From an uncultured Oscillospiraceae bacterium (GTDB lineage Bacteria > Bacillota_A > Clostridia > Oscillospirales > Oscillospiraceae), in assembly GCA_944385265.1 (NCBI GenBank), contig CALWWO010000107.1, forward strand, positions 1-5,874: a stretch of 5,874 nt of DNA. Reading direction: 5' to 3'. Position numbers and translations under genes: made by a program. The notes below the pieces were generated by a model. It searched no databases. It was not told the DNA's origin and saw only the letters and a list, made by a program, of their open reading frames with translations. Below are positions 1 through 5,868 of the stretch, one piece after another (within the stretch, counting starts at the first letter, position 1; each line of letters opens with the position of its first letter).

Positions 1-144
1 CGGTATAAGCACCGTCATCCCGCCGGCAGTCAACCGCAAAACATAATACTTCCTGACCTGCCCGTTTATCTTCTTCTCCTCTATGCCTTCAATAATACCC
101 GCACCGTGCATGGGATGGGCTATTTTATCCCCGGCTGAAAACAA
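1..144 (-). CDS. CarD/CdnL-family transcriptional regulator, N-terminal part (cut by window edge)
   Basis: The visible 48 codons open MFSAGDKIAHPMHGAGIIEG and continue through a charged turn to RKYYVLRL and MTVLIP. This is the typical start of the CarD/CdnL RNA polymerase-interacting domain, a Tudor-like fold that binds the polymerase beta subunit and stabilises open promoter complexes; that role is family knowledge. The C-terminal helical domain would lie beyond the left edge, so the gene is incomplete here because of the window and is not visibly broken. I chose the TTG at 144 because a perfect AGGAGG sits 7 bases upstream. An in-frame ATG at 162 would place that AGGAGG inside the coding region and has no ribosome binding site of its own. 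The gene has its own promoter and is separated from the ispH-rpsA operon by a terminator. It could also be annotated simply as a CarD-domain protein. Confidence 0.85.
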   Translation of the reverse strand, partial: MFSAGDKIAHPMHGAGIIEGIEEKKINGQVRKYYVLRLTAGGMTVLIP

Positions 145-151
145 AACGAAC

Positions 152-157
152 CCTCCT
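152..157 (-). promoter_or_regulatory. Ribosome binding site that sets the TTG start of the CarD-family gene
   Basis: On the minus strand the bases read AGGAGG, a full match to the anti-Shine-Dalgarno sequence, with 7 bases to the TTG at 144. This decides the start in favour of TTG over the in-frame ATG at 162. Confidence 0.8.
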
Positions 158-187
158 CTCATTTTTGCTTATAATCTATGTAATTTT

Positions 188-217
188 ATTATAAACCCAT
201 TCCCCCTTTTTTAGCAA
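188..217 (-). promoter_or_regulatory. Putative sigma-A promoter of the CarD-family gene
   Basis: On the minus strand a -35 box TTGCTA (212-217, 4 of 6 consensus bases) and a perfect -10 box TATAAT (188-193) are separated by 18 bases. Transcription would start near 181, giving a leader of about 35 bases before the TTG start at 144. The promoter lies just downstream of the operon terminator, so this gene is probably expressed independently of ispH-rpsA. Confidence 0.65.
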
Positions 218-233
218 CACCCACACAACAAAT

Positions 234-266
234 AAATCCCGAAAATTCGACGAATTTTCGGGATTT
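234..266 (-). terminator. Rho-independent terminator after ispH-rpsA
   Basis: A near-perfect inverted repeat has 16-base arms around a single central base (position 250); in RNA the loop would open to about 5 bases. The core arm is TCCCGAAAATTCG paired with CGAATTTTCGGGA. On the minus strand it lies 25 bases after the TAA stop at 292-294 and is followed by the T-rich run ATTTGTT. The other side of the stem is also T-rich on the plus strand, so the hairpin could work in both directions. No plus-strand gene that needs it is visible in the window. Confidence 0.85.
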
Positions 267-291
267 TGTTTATTTTGACCTATTTTTTCTG

Positions 292-2385
292 TTATTCAGC
301 CTCGGTCTCCTCTTCTTCGACGGCATAATCGCCAGCCGCTGCCGTCTCAGTATCGTAAACGACCGCATCGCCCGTATCTTCCGCAACAGGCGTTTCCTTC
401 TGTGCCGGAGCTATAAGCGCCCTGATACTCAGCGATACCTTCTGATTCTCGTTATCTATATCGATGATCTTGGCGTCTATCATCTGTCCTTCAGTAAGCA
501 CATCTTCAGGCTTTCCTATCCTGCGATCGGCTATCTGAGATATATGGATAAGCCCGTCAACTCCCGGCACGATCTCAGCGAAAGCGCCAAACGGCATAAG
601 CTTGACTATCTTTACGTTTGCAACGCTGCCTATCTCATATTTATTCGTAAATACAAGCCATGGATTCTCATCCGGATTCTTATATCCGAGGGAGATCTTT
701 TTCTTTTCTTTATCGAACGAGATCACGTATACTTCTATTTTATCGCCGACAGAGAGCACGTCTGACGGCTGCCTGATCCTGCTCCAGCTGAGTTCCGATA
801 CGTGCACCATACCGTCAATACCGCCGATATCCACGAATGCGCCGTAGCTCGTCATGGATTTGACAACGCCGTTATAGCGTTTGCCGACCTCTATCTCGTT
901 CCATATCTGCTCTACGCGCGCCCTGCGCTCTTCATTGGCTATAGCTTTGATAGAGCCGACAACGCGGCGGCGCGCCTGATTGACCTCTGTAATACGCAGC
1001 TTGACATTTTTCTTCAAAAGCGTGGACATAGGCTCGTCCTTCGCGAGTCCCGTCTGGGATGCGGGAATGAACACTCTGATACCGCCGACTGACGCGACTA
1101 CTCCGCCCTTGTTATCTTCAACGACGATACCCTCCATCGGGGTCTTGTCGTTCATGGCGTCGATTATGACGTCCCATGCTTTTGCTGCGTCTATTCTCTT
1201 CTTGGAGAGCATTACGGTACCCTCCACGTCGTTTACACGCATAACGTATGTCTCAATCTCATCGCCGACCTTAACGATATCCTCAGGCTTTACGTTAGGA
1301 TCGTCCGAAAGTTCTGTATACGGAATATACCCGGACTGCTTCGTGCCTAAATCGACAGTGACTTCCGTTCCCGTAATCGCTGCGACAACGCCGGTGACTT
1401 TTTCTCCTGTATGTAAAGTTTTGATAGATTTTTCAAGCATTTCTTCGAAAGATTCAACTTCAGAAGTCTTCTCGTTCTCCTCAGCCACCTCCTGAATTTT
1501 TTCTTCCTGCTGTTCATTTTCGGTCATAGCGACCTTATTTTCCTCAATCATCTTATGGTAGACCTCCTTTATACTCCACGCAGGCGTACTTGCACCCGCA
1601 GTGATTCCAACTTTTTTGGCGCCGTCAAGTTCACTTACATCCAGCATTGACGCATCCTCTATAAAAAACACCTTACTGCAATTCTCCCTGCAGATATCGG
1701 CAAGCCGCTTGCTGTTTGCGCTGTGATTTCCGCCGATGACTATCATAGCATCGCAATTTTTTGAAAGCTGGCGCGCCTCCTCCTGGCGCATTGACGTCGC
1801 TCTACATATTGTATCAGCAATTTTTATGTTTGTACACTGTTTTTTTAGACAGTTAACACTATTTTCAAAATTTATTTTGTTCCCGGTCGTCTGCGACACC
1901 GCGACTATCGGCTCATCTTTATTTATTTCGCCGCTTTCCAACAGTTTTTCCGCTTCTTCGGCATTTTCCACTATTATGGGCTTTTTGCACCACTCGGCAA
2001 TCGCCTTTACTTCGGGATGTTCCCTTTCCCCTACTATGACAACCGTCCTGCCGCGATCGGATTCCTCCATGACCGTTTTATGGATGGCTGAGACATCCGG
2101 GCAGGTCGCGTCCACTATATTCGCACCCGAGCATCTCAGCCGCTCATACTCGGCTCTTCCTATACCATGGCTGCGTATTATCACTGTCTGCCCGTTTTTT
2201 ACCTGATCTACCGAGTCTATTTCATGCACGCCTTTTGACGCAAGCATTTCCACAACGCTCTTATTGTGTATGATCGGTCCCAGCGTCACGCAGTCCGAAT
2301 ATTTATCCGCCGCTTCCTCTGCCAGTTTTACCGCTCTTCTTACTCCAAAGCAGAAGCCTGCCGTTTTGGCAAGAATTACTTCCAT
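292..2385 (-). CDS. ispH-rpsA: Bifunctional 4-hydroxy-3-methylbut-2-enyl diphosphate reductase (IspH) / 30S ribosomal protein S1
   Basis: This is a 697-residue fusion. Residues 1 to about 284 are IspH, the 4Fe-4S enzyme that makes IPP and DMAPP in the last MEP-pathway step. The three cluster cysteines are Cys12 (GFCFGVRRAV), Cys95 (DATCPDV) and Cys194 (DTICRATS). His40, His73, His123, the catalytic Glu125 (EHPE), Thr167 (SQTT), Ser222 and Asn224 (NHSANS) and Ser266 are present, so the enzyme looks active. A Glu-rich linker (about 285-325) leads to four S1 RNA-binding domains at about 327-396, 413-480, 500-568 and 584-656, then an acidic tail. The last two are the most canonical (YGAFVDIGGIDGMVHVSEL; FGAFAEIVPGVDGLIHISQI). 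Four domains match the short S1-like protein of Firmicutes rather than the six-domain E. coli S1. The ATG at 2385 is preferred because AGAGG sits 5 bases upstream; the in-frame GTG at 2391 overlaps that site. This is the last gene of the operon, 18 bases after plsC. The same fusion is known in other Clostridia. Confidence 0.95.
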   Translation of the reverse strand: MEVILAKTAGFCFGVRRAVKLAEEAADKYSDCVTLGPIIHNKSVVEMLASKGVHEIDSVDQVKNGQTVIIRSHGIGRAEYERLRCSGANIVDATCPDVSAIHKTVMEESDRGRTVVIVGEREHPEVKAIAEWCKKPIIVENAEEAEKLLESGEINKDEPIVAVSQTTGNKINFENSVNCLKKQCTNIKIADTICRATSMRQEEARQLSKNCDAMIVIGGNHSANSKRLADICRENCSKVFFIEDASMLDVSELDGAKKVGITAGASTPAWSIKEVYHKMIEENKVAMTENEQQEEKIQEVAEENEKTSEVESFEEMLEKSIKTLHTGEKVTGVVAAITGTEVTVDLGTKQSGYIPYTELSDDPNVKPEDIVKVGDEIETYVMRVNDVEGTVMLSKKRIDAAKAWDVIIDAMNDKTPMEGIVVEDNKGGVVASVGGIRVFIPASQTGLAKDEPMSTLLKKNVKLRITEVNQARRRVVGSIKAIANEERRARVEQIWNEIEVGKRYNGVVKSMTSYGAFVDIGGIDGMVHVSELSWSRIRQPSDVLSVGDKIEVYVISFDKEKKKISLGYKNPDENPWLVFTNKYEIGSVANVKIVKLMPFGAFAEIVPGVDGLIHISQIADRRIGKPEDVLTEGQMIDAKIIDIDNENQKVSLSIRALIAPAQKETPVAEDTGDAVVYDTETAAAGDYAVEEEETEAE
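294..1527 (-). other. Possible separate translation product: free S1 protein from an internal ATG at the fusion joint
   Basis: The codon for residue 287 of the fusion is an ATG (1525-1527) placed directly at the end of the IspH domain. On the minus strand it is preceded by AATAAGGTCGCT, so an AAGG lies 5 bases upstream, with a second GAGGA 13 bases upstream. Starting here would give a protein of 411 residues beginning MTENEQQEEK, with the Glu-rich leader, all four S1 domains and the acidic tail. That is close in size to stand-alone S1-like proteins of Firmicutes. This is an inference: the site may only be a relic of two formerly separate genes, or chance. Confidence 0.35.
1533..1536 (-). promoter_or_regulatory. 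Shine-Dalgarno-like AAGG before the internal ATG of ispH-rpsA
   Basis: On the minus strand AAGG lies 5 bases upstream of the in-frame ATG at 1527, inside the coding region where the IspH domain ends. A GAGGA at 1541-1545 may add to it. The match is moderate, weaker than the annotated starts of the CarD-family gene or plsC. Confidence 0.35.
1808..1836 (-). promoter_or_regulatory. Candidate internal promoter within the ispH part
   Basis: In an unusually AT-rich stretch of the ispH coding region the minus strand carries TGTACA (1831-1836, 4 of 6 matches to the -35 consensus), a 17-base spacer and TACAAT (1808-1813, 5 of 6 matches to -10). It would start transcription about 275 bases before the internal ATG at 1527 and could supply extra S1 mRNA. 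AT-rich coding DNA gives such matches by chance, so confidence is low. Confidence 0.22.
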
Positions 2386-2403
2386 ATGCACCTCTGTATA
2401 ACA

Positions 2404-3036
2404 TTATTTATCGCTTGCCGGTTTTAGCTCGCTTATCTTCTTCATAAGCTCGTCAGCCAGCGTCTCATATTCCTCGCTAGTAAGCTTTTTCCTGTCAGGA
2501 TTTATATAATAAGCCTCTCCTATCACTACTGTATTTCGTCTAAAGAGTCTTTTTTTGCGCGGGACATACGCCGGAACAACAGGCGCTGCCGCGCGTTCTG
2601 CGATCTTCAGCGCGCCGGGCTTCGCGCGGACGGCGTTATCCTCCAATGCTCTCGTCCCCTCTGGGAATATGCCGACCTTGCTCCCTTTTTTCAATAGTAC
2701 AAGCGCTTTTCTTATTGCCGATACGTCTGAGCCGGCTCTGTCTACCGGGAACGCGCCTACCTTACCTAAAAGCCATGCGATGAACTTATTCGCAAACAGC
2801 TCCTTCTTTGCCATAAAATGGAGCTGCCGTCTTCCGTTTACCGCAACTGCAAGAAAAAGCGGATCCATCCAGTTAGAGTGATTGGCACAAAACAGCGCGG
2901 CGCCGTTGGGTATATTTTCACGTCCGACCGTCTTTATTCCATAAAACGCTTTTAGAAATAGTACGACGATCGCCCTTCCTACCCTATACAATACGTCGAC
3001 TTTTTTGTCCGTCACGTTACTGCTGTTCACTTGCAA
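2404..3036 (-). CDS. plsC: 1-acyl-sn-glycerol-3-phosphate acyltransferase (PlsC family)
   Basis: This 210-residue protein probably moves an acyl group to lysophosphatidic acid to make phosphatidic acid at the inner face of the membrane. It has the ordered motifs of the LPLAT/AGPAT family: the catalytic HX4D in NHSNWMDPLF (His53, Asp58), FPVDR (96-100), the glycerol-phosphate-binding FPEGTR (124-129) and a later VVPAYV (153-158). A hydrophobic segment at about 17-33 is a likely membrane-association element, and the length is normal for a small bacterial PlsC. The TTG at 3036 is chosen because GGAGG lies 6 bases upstream; the GTG at 3030 is possible but 12 bases away. The start overlaps the end of cmk by 20 bases, so translation is likely coupled. 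The acyl donor (acyl-ACP or acyl-CoA) and exact acceptor cannot be read from the sequence. Confidence 0.92.
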   Translation of the reverse strand: MQVNSSNVTDKKVDVLYRVGRAIVVLFLKAFYGIKTVGRENIPNGAALFCANHSNWMDPLFLAVAVNGRRQLHFMAKKELFANKFIAWLLGKVGAFPVDRAGSDVSAIRKALVLLKKGSKVGIFPEGTRALEDNAVRAKPGALKIAERAAAPVVPAYVPRKKRLFRRNTVVIGEAYYINPDRKKLTSEEYETLADELMKKISELKPASDK

Positions 3037-3700
3037 CCCGTTCCTCCACTATTTTTTTGACCGCGTCGAACGTTTCGGCAAGCCCTATATCAGAAGTATC
3101 AAGTATCACCGCGTCCTCCGCAGCTTTCAGCGGCGCAACCGCCCTGCTGCTGTCATTTTCGTCTCTGTATCTCATATCCTTTAGGACTGTTTCAAAATCC
3201 GTATCTATCCCTTTTTCCCGCAGTTCTAAAAACCGGCGGCGAGCGCGTTCTTCCGCACTTGCCGTTAGGAATATCTTTATCCCGGCATCAGGCAGCACAA
3301 CGGTGCCTATATCGCGCCCGTCCATTATAACGTCGTTATTTTTAGCCGCGGCGCGCTGCATTTCAAGCAGGAAATCGCGTACCGCCGGCAGTGCCGATAC
3401 GTCTGAGGCATATATCGACACCTCCGGCTTGCGTATCTGCTCCGACACGTCCTCGCCGTTTAAAAACATCTTCTGAACGCCTTCATCATCGTACTTTATC
3501 TCTATATTAATTTCAGGAAGAATCGCTTTTACGGCGTCCTCATTTTTTGGGTCTACGCCGCACCGCAGCGTATAAAGCCCGACGCAACGGTAGATTGCGC
3601 CGGTATCTACATATATATACCCAAAATGCTTTGCTATCATCCGCGCTATAGTACTTTTGCCGGCGCCCGACGGTCCGTCAATCGCGATATTCCTATTCAT
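3017..3700 (-). CDS. cmk: (d)CMP kinase (cytidylate kinase)
   Basis: This 227-residue cytosolic enzyme uses ATP to phosphorylate CMP or dCMP to the diphosphate, recycling CMP released by RNA turnover and by phospholipid synthesis. The P-loop GPSGAGKS is at residues 9-16, followed by the family segment YVDTGAIYR (30-38). DGRDIGTVVLPDA (127-139) is the conserved CMP-kinase motif, AEERARRR (149-156) precedes the lid, and RYRDENDSSRAVAPL (177-191) with VILDTS (198-203) forms the conserved C-terminal part. Length fits the family (about 220-230). The ATG at 3700 has AAGGAGAG 8 bases upstream (3709-3716), placed inside the end of the flavoprotein gene. It overlaps that gene by 8 bases and plsC by 20, a typical clostridial cmk-plsC arrangement. 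Confidence 0.97.
   Translation of the reverse strand: MNRNIAIDGPSGAGKSTIARMIAKHFGYIYVDTGAIYRCVGLYTLRCGVDPKNEDAVKAILPEINIEIKYDDEGVQKMFLNGEDVSEQIRKPEVSIYASDVSALPAVRDFLLEMQRAAAKNNDVIMDGRDIGTVVLPDAGIKIFLTASAEERARRRFLELREKGIDTDFETVLKDMRYRDENDSSRAVAPLKAAEDAVILDTSDIGLAETFDAVKKIVEERVASEQQ
3043..3047 (-). promoter_or_regulatory. Ribosome binding site of plsC inside the cmk coding region
   Basis: The minus strand reads GGAGG, 6 bases before the TTG at 3036. It lies in the last codons of cmk, so ribosomes finishing cmk could pass directly to plsC. Its spacing supports TTG over the GTG six bases further on. Confidence 0.7.
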
Positions 3701-4952
3701 GATAATATCTCTCCTTAATATTTTCCGCCGCGGTATACGCCGTAGACCACGCTATCTGAAGATTAAATCCTCCCGTATATCCGTCGGCGTCGATTAGTTC
3801 GCCGGCAAAATACAGGTTTTTTATAATTTTTGATTCCATCGTGGACGGGTTTATGTCGCGCACATCTATACCTCCGGACGTCACGATAGCCTCCGCTATA
3901 GGACGAGGACCCTTTATATCTATTCGCAGTCCTTTAAGCAGCGAGAGCAGCTTCATACGCTGTTCCCGTGTTATGGAGTGCACCTTTGTATTCCCCGATA
4001 TACCAACGAGCTTTACTACTACGGGTATCATCTTTTTATTTAAAAGCTCGCCCAGTGAATTTGCAAAATCCCTGTTTGAAAACTTATCAAAATCACGTAA
4101 TATTCTCGCGTCCAGCTTTTTTTCATCAAGCGCGGGTTTTAAATCTATCTTTATATAGTATTTATCCCGCTCAAAGTCGCGCATATGCGAACTTGCCGAT
4201 AATATGATGGGACCCGACACTCCAAAATGAGTAAACAGCATCTCTCCAAAGTCTCTATATATCGCCTTGTCCGCCTTATTGTACACAGTGACGCTTACAT
4301 TCTTCAGCGCCAGCCCCTGCATTTCGGCGCAGAAATCCTGCTCCGCCGTAAGCGGCACGAGCGACGGCGCCGGTTTTATTATAGTATGCCCCAGTTTTTC
4401 AGCCATACGATACCCGTCGCCGGTAGAGCCTGTGCCGGGATATGATAGTCCGCCTGTGCACAGCAGGACATATTTGCTTTTCCAATATCCCTTATCCGTT
4501 TTCACACCGCATACAGCGCCGTTTTCTACATCTATCTCAAGGGCGCGCTCATTTACCGTCACGACCCCCGTGTCAGCCATATATCTTTGCAGCGCCGACA
4601 CTATATCAAACGCTTTGTCTGATACTGGAAACACGCGGTTGCCTCGCTCTGTCTTCAGCGGCACGCCCAAGCTCTTAAACATATCCATGACGTTTTCAGG
4701 CGTAAACCTGTTTACCGCGCCGTATAAAAATTTGCCGTTTGTCGGGATATTTTCTATAACTTCTTTTGCCGTGCAATTATTTGTCACATTGCAGCGTCCC
4801 TTGCCGGTTATACGCAGCTTTCGTCCGGTCTCCCTGTTTCTCTCGATCAATACCGTATTCATGCCGCTCTCGGCAGCCGACGCCGCAGCCAGCATACCGG
4901 CTGCTCCGCCGCCGATCACGCATAGATCAGCCGTTGTTTTTTTCATACACAT
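3693..4952 (-). CDS. NAD(P)/FAD-dependent oxidoreductase, BaiN/HI0933 (YhiN-like) family
   Basis: This protein of about 419 residues is a two-dinucleotide-fold flavoprotein. From the N-terminus it shows the FAD-binding ADLCVIGGGAAGM within the first 20 residues, a LIER acidic strand end, the family signature RKLRITGKGRCNVTN (about 45-60), GGLSYPGTGSTGDGY (about 166-180), the MLFTHFGVSGPIIL segment (about 237-250), and a C-terminal block GPRPIAEAIVTSGGID followed by LYFAGELIDADGYTGGFNLQ. All expected flavin-contact motifs are present. Members include BaiN of bile-acid 7-dehydroxylating clostridia and many uncharacterised proteins; the physiological substrate here is unknown and a bile-acid role should not be assumed. 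The start is uncertain: ATG at 4952 (used here), ATG at 4946 and TTG at 4976 are in frame, and none has a good Shine-Dalgarno site. It overlaps the end of the regulator gene, so coupled translation is likely. Confidence 0.9.
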   Translation of the reverse strand: MCMKKTTADLCVIGGGAAGMLAAASAAESGMNTVLIERNRETGRKLRITGKGRCNVTNNCTAKEVIENIPTNGKFLYGAVNRFTPENVMDMFKSLGVPLKTERGNRVFPVSDKAFDIVSALQRYMADTGVVTVNERALEIDVENGAVCGVKTDKGYWKSKYVLLCTGGLSYPGTGSTGDGYRMAEKLGHTIIKPAPSLVPLTAEQDFCAEMQGLALKNVSVTVYNKADKAIYRDFGEMLFTHFGVSGPIILSASSHMRDFERDKYYIKIDLKPALDEKKLDARILRDFDKFSNRDFANSLGELLNKKMIPVVVKLVGISGNTKVHSITREQRMKLLSLLKGLRIDIKGPRPIAEAIVTSGGIDVRDINPSTMESKIIKNLYFAGELIDADGYTGGFNLQIAWSTAYTAAENIKERYYHE

Positions 4953-5790
4953 TATAGGACGCCCACACCTTTTCAAGTCCGGCGAAATGATCGGTCAGAT
5001 CCTCATTGCAGTTGGCGGCAGTCTCTACTATTATTGCATTTATCAGGCTAAGCGGCGCTACCAGCGAGTCTACAAATGACAGCATTCCTGTCCTCGCGTA
5101 CAGCTTTATGTGCGATATCCCGGCGACCGGTGATTCCGGAGAGTCGGTAATTCCCAGTATCTGAGCTCCCTTGTCGATCGCGAACTGTATCGCTCTTATC
5201 GTCCTCGTTGAATATCTTGGAAAGCTGAGCGCCACCAGCAAATCTCCATCCGATATCCGCATTATCTGCTCAAAAACGTCGCTGGCTGAAATTTCGTTTA
5301 TAACATGCACATTAGGAAATATATAATTTAAATAAAAGCTCATATACTGCGCGAGCACGGTTGAGGAACGCGAGCCGACGATATATATGTTCTTTGCTGC
5401 TGTTATCGCTTCTATCGCCCGCCTGAATTCGCTTCTGTCAAGCTCTTCAAACGTAAATCTGACCCGCTCAGCGTCCGACGACATGACGCCTGTAAGCGCA
5501 TCCTCGCTTTTCACGAGATCCTTTGACACCTCGACGCGCTGCACCCACGTAAGCTTGTTCTTTATGACCTCCTGCAGCGCTTTTCGCATTGCCGGATAAC
5601 CGTCATATCCAAGGTCTGCAGCAAATCTGACAACTGTGGATTCGCTCACCCCTACTATATTGCCCAGCTTACTTGCCGTCATAAACGCTGCTTTATCGTA
5701 ATTTTCAAGTATATATTGTGCGATATGCTTCTGACCCTTTGATAGTGAATCAGAAACTTCGGCTATTTTTGATATAACGTCTTTTTTCAC
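4927..5790 (-). CDS. MurR/RpiR-family transcriptional regulator (HTH_6 plus SIS domain)
   Basis: This 287-residue DNA-binding protein has an N-terminal RpiR-type helix-turn-helix at about 37-62 (ASKLGNIVGVSESTVVRFAA), then GYDGYPAMRKALQE, which is typical of the family. A C-terminal SIS domain covers about 125-258, with the phosphosugar-binding loop VGSRSSTVLA (138-147) and the second serine/threonine-rich loop SFPRYSTRT (189-197). Family members sense phosphosugars such as N-acetylmuramate 6-phosphate or ribose phosphate; the ligand here is unknown, and no sugar gene lies in the window. The GTG at 5790 is the start: GGAGG lies 8 bases upstream. The gene directly follows the operon promoter and overlaps the flavoprotein gene, so it may control its own operon. 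That regulatory link is inference. Confidence 0.93.
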   Translation of the reverse strand: MKKDVISKIAEVSDSLSKGQKHIAQYILENYDKAAFMTASKLGNIVGVSESTVVRFAADLGYDGYPAMRKALQEVIKNKLTWVQRVEVSKDLVKSEDALTGVMSSDAERVRFTFEELDRSEFRRAIEAITAAKNIYIVGSRSSTVLAQYMSFYLNYIFPNVHVINEISASDVFEQIMRISDGDLLVALSFPRYSTRTIRAIQFAIDKGAQILGITDSPESPVAGISHIKLYARTGMLSFVDSLVAPLSLINAIIVETAANCNEDLTDHFAGLEKVWASYNVYEKNNG

Positions 5791-5798
5791 GGCAAAAT

Positions 5799-5803
5799 CC
5801 TCC
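5799..5803 (-). promoter_or_regulatory. Ribosome binding site that supports the GTG start of the RpiR-family gene
   Basis: The minus strand reads GGAGG with 8 bases to the GTG at 5790. No ATG with comparable support is nearby. Confidence 0.75.
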
Positions 5804-5809
5804 GCTAAA

Positions 5810-5825
5810 TTAACTTTCTCGTTAA
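5810..5825 (-). promoter_or_regulatory. Short inverted repeat in the leader, possible operator
   Basis: TTAAC and GTTAA form a 5-base inverted repeat with a 6-base spacer between the predicted transcription start and the ribosome binding site. The same stretch contains two similar direct repeats on the minus strand, GTTGATTTTA and GTTAATTTA. Either could bind a dimeric regulator such as the encoded RpiR protein, but the repeats are short and AT-rich, so chance is a serious alternative. Confidence 0.2.
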
Positions 5826-5839
5826 AATCAACCTTTTAT

Positions 5840-5868
5840 ATCATAACTATATTTCTTTCTAATTGCAA
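5840..5868 (-). promoter_or_regulatory. Putative sigma-A promoter of the five-gene operon
   Basis: On the minus strand TTGCAA (5863-5868, 4 of 6 matches to -35) and TATGAT (5840-5845, 5 of 6 matches to -10) are separated by an ideal 17-base spacer. Transcription would start near 5833, about 43 bases before the GTG of the RpiR-family gene. It is the best promoter match ahead of the gene chain that ends at the terminator at 234-266. Confidence 0.65.

Noticed and set aside
980..1495. Plus-strand open frame of 171 codons opposite the S1 domains
   Set aside because: It is rich in Ser, Thr and Ile with no motif and is fully explained by the S1 coding sequence on the other strand.
1830..1857. Inverted repeat ACTGT/ACAGT around an A-rich loop in the ispH part as a regulatory hairpin
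   Set aside because: The stem has 5 base pairs with an 8-base loop, which is easily reached by chance in this AT-rich stretch. It encodes conserved-length protein sequence between IspH motifs.
1736..2206. Plus-strand open frame of 156 codons opposite ispH
   Set aside because: It mirrors conserved IspH codons, has no family signature, and no promoter or ribosome binding site was seen.
2431..2449. Hairpin GCTTAT-7-ATAAGC near the end of plsC as a possible terminator before ispH
   Set aside because: The stem has only 6 weak base pairs, there is no following T run, and it lies within coding sequence for a Lys/Glu-rich helix. ispH follows closely with its own ribosome binding site.
4267..5079. 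Long plus-strand open frame of 270 codons opposite the flavoprotein
   Set aside because: Its composition is serine/proline-rich and low in complexity, as expected for the complement of a GC-biased gene. It has no recognisable domain or ribosome binding site and lies opposite a clearly conserved protein.
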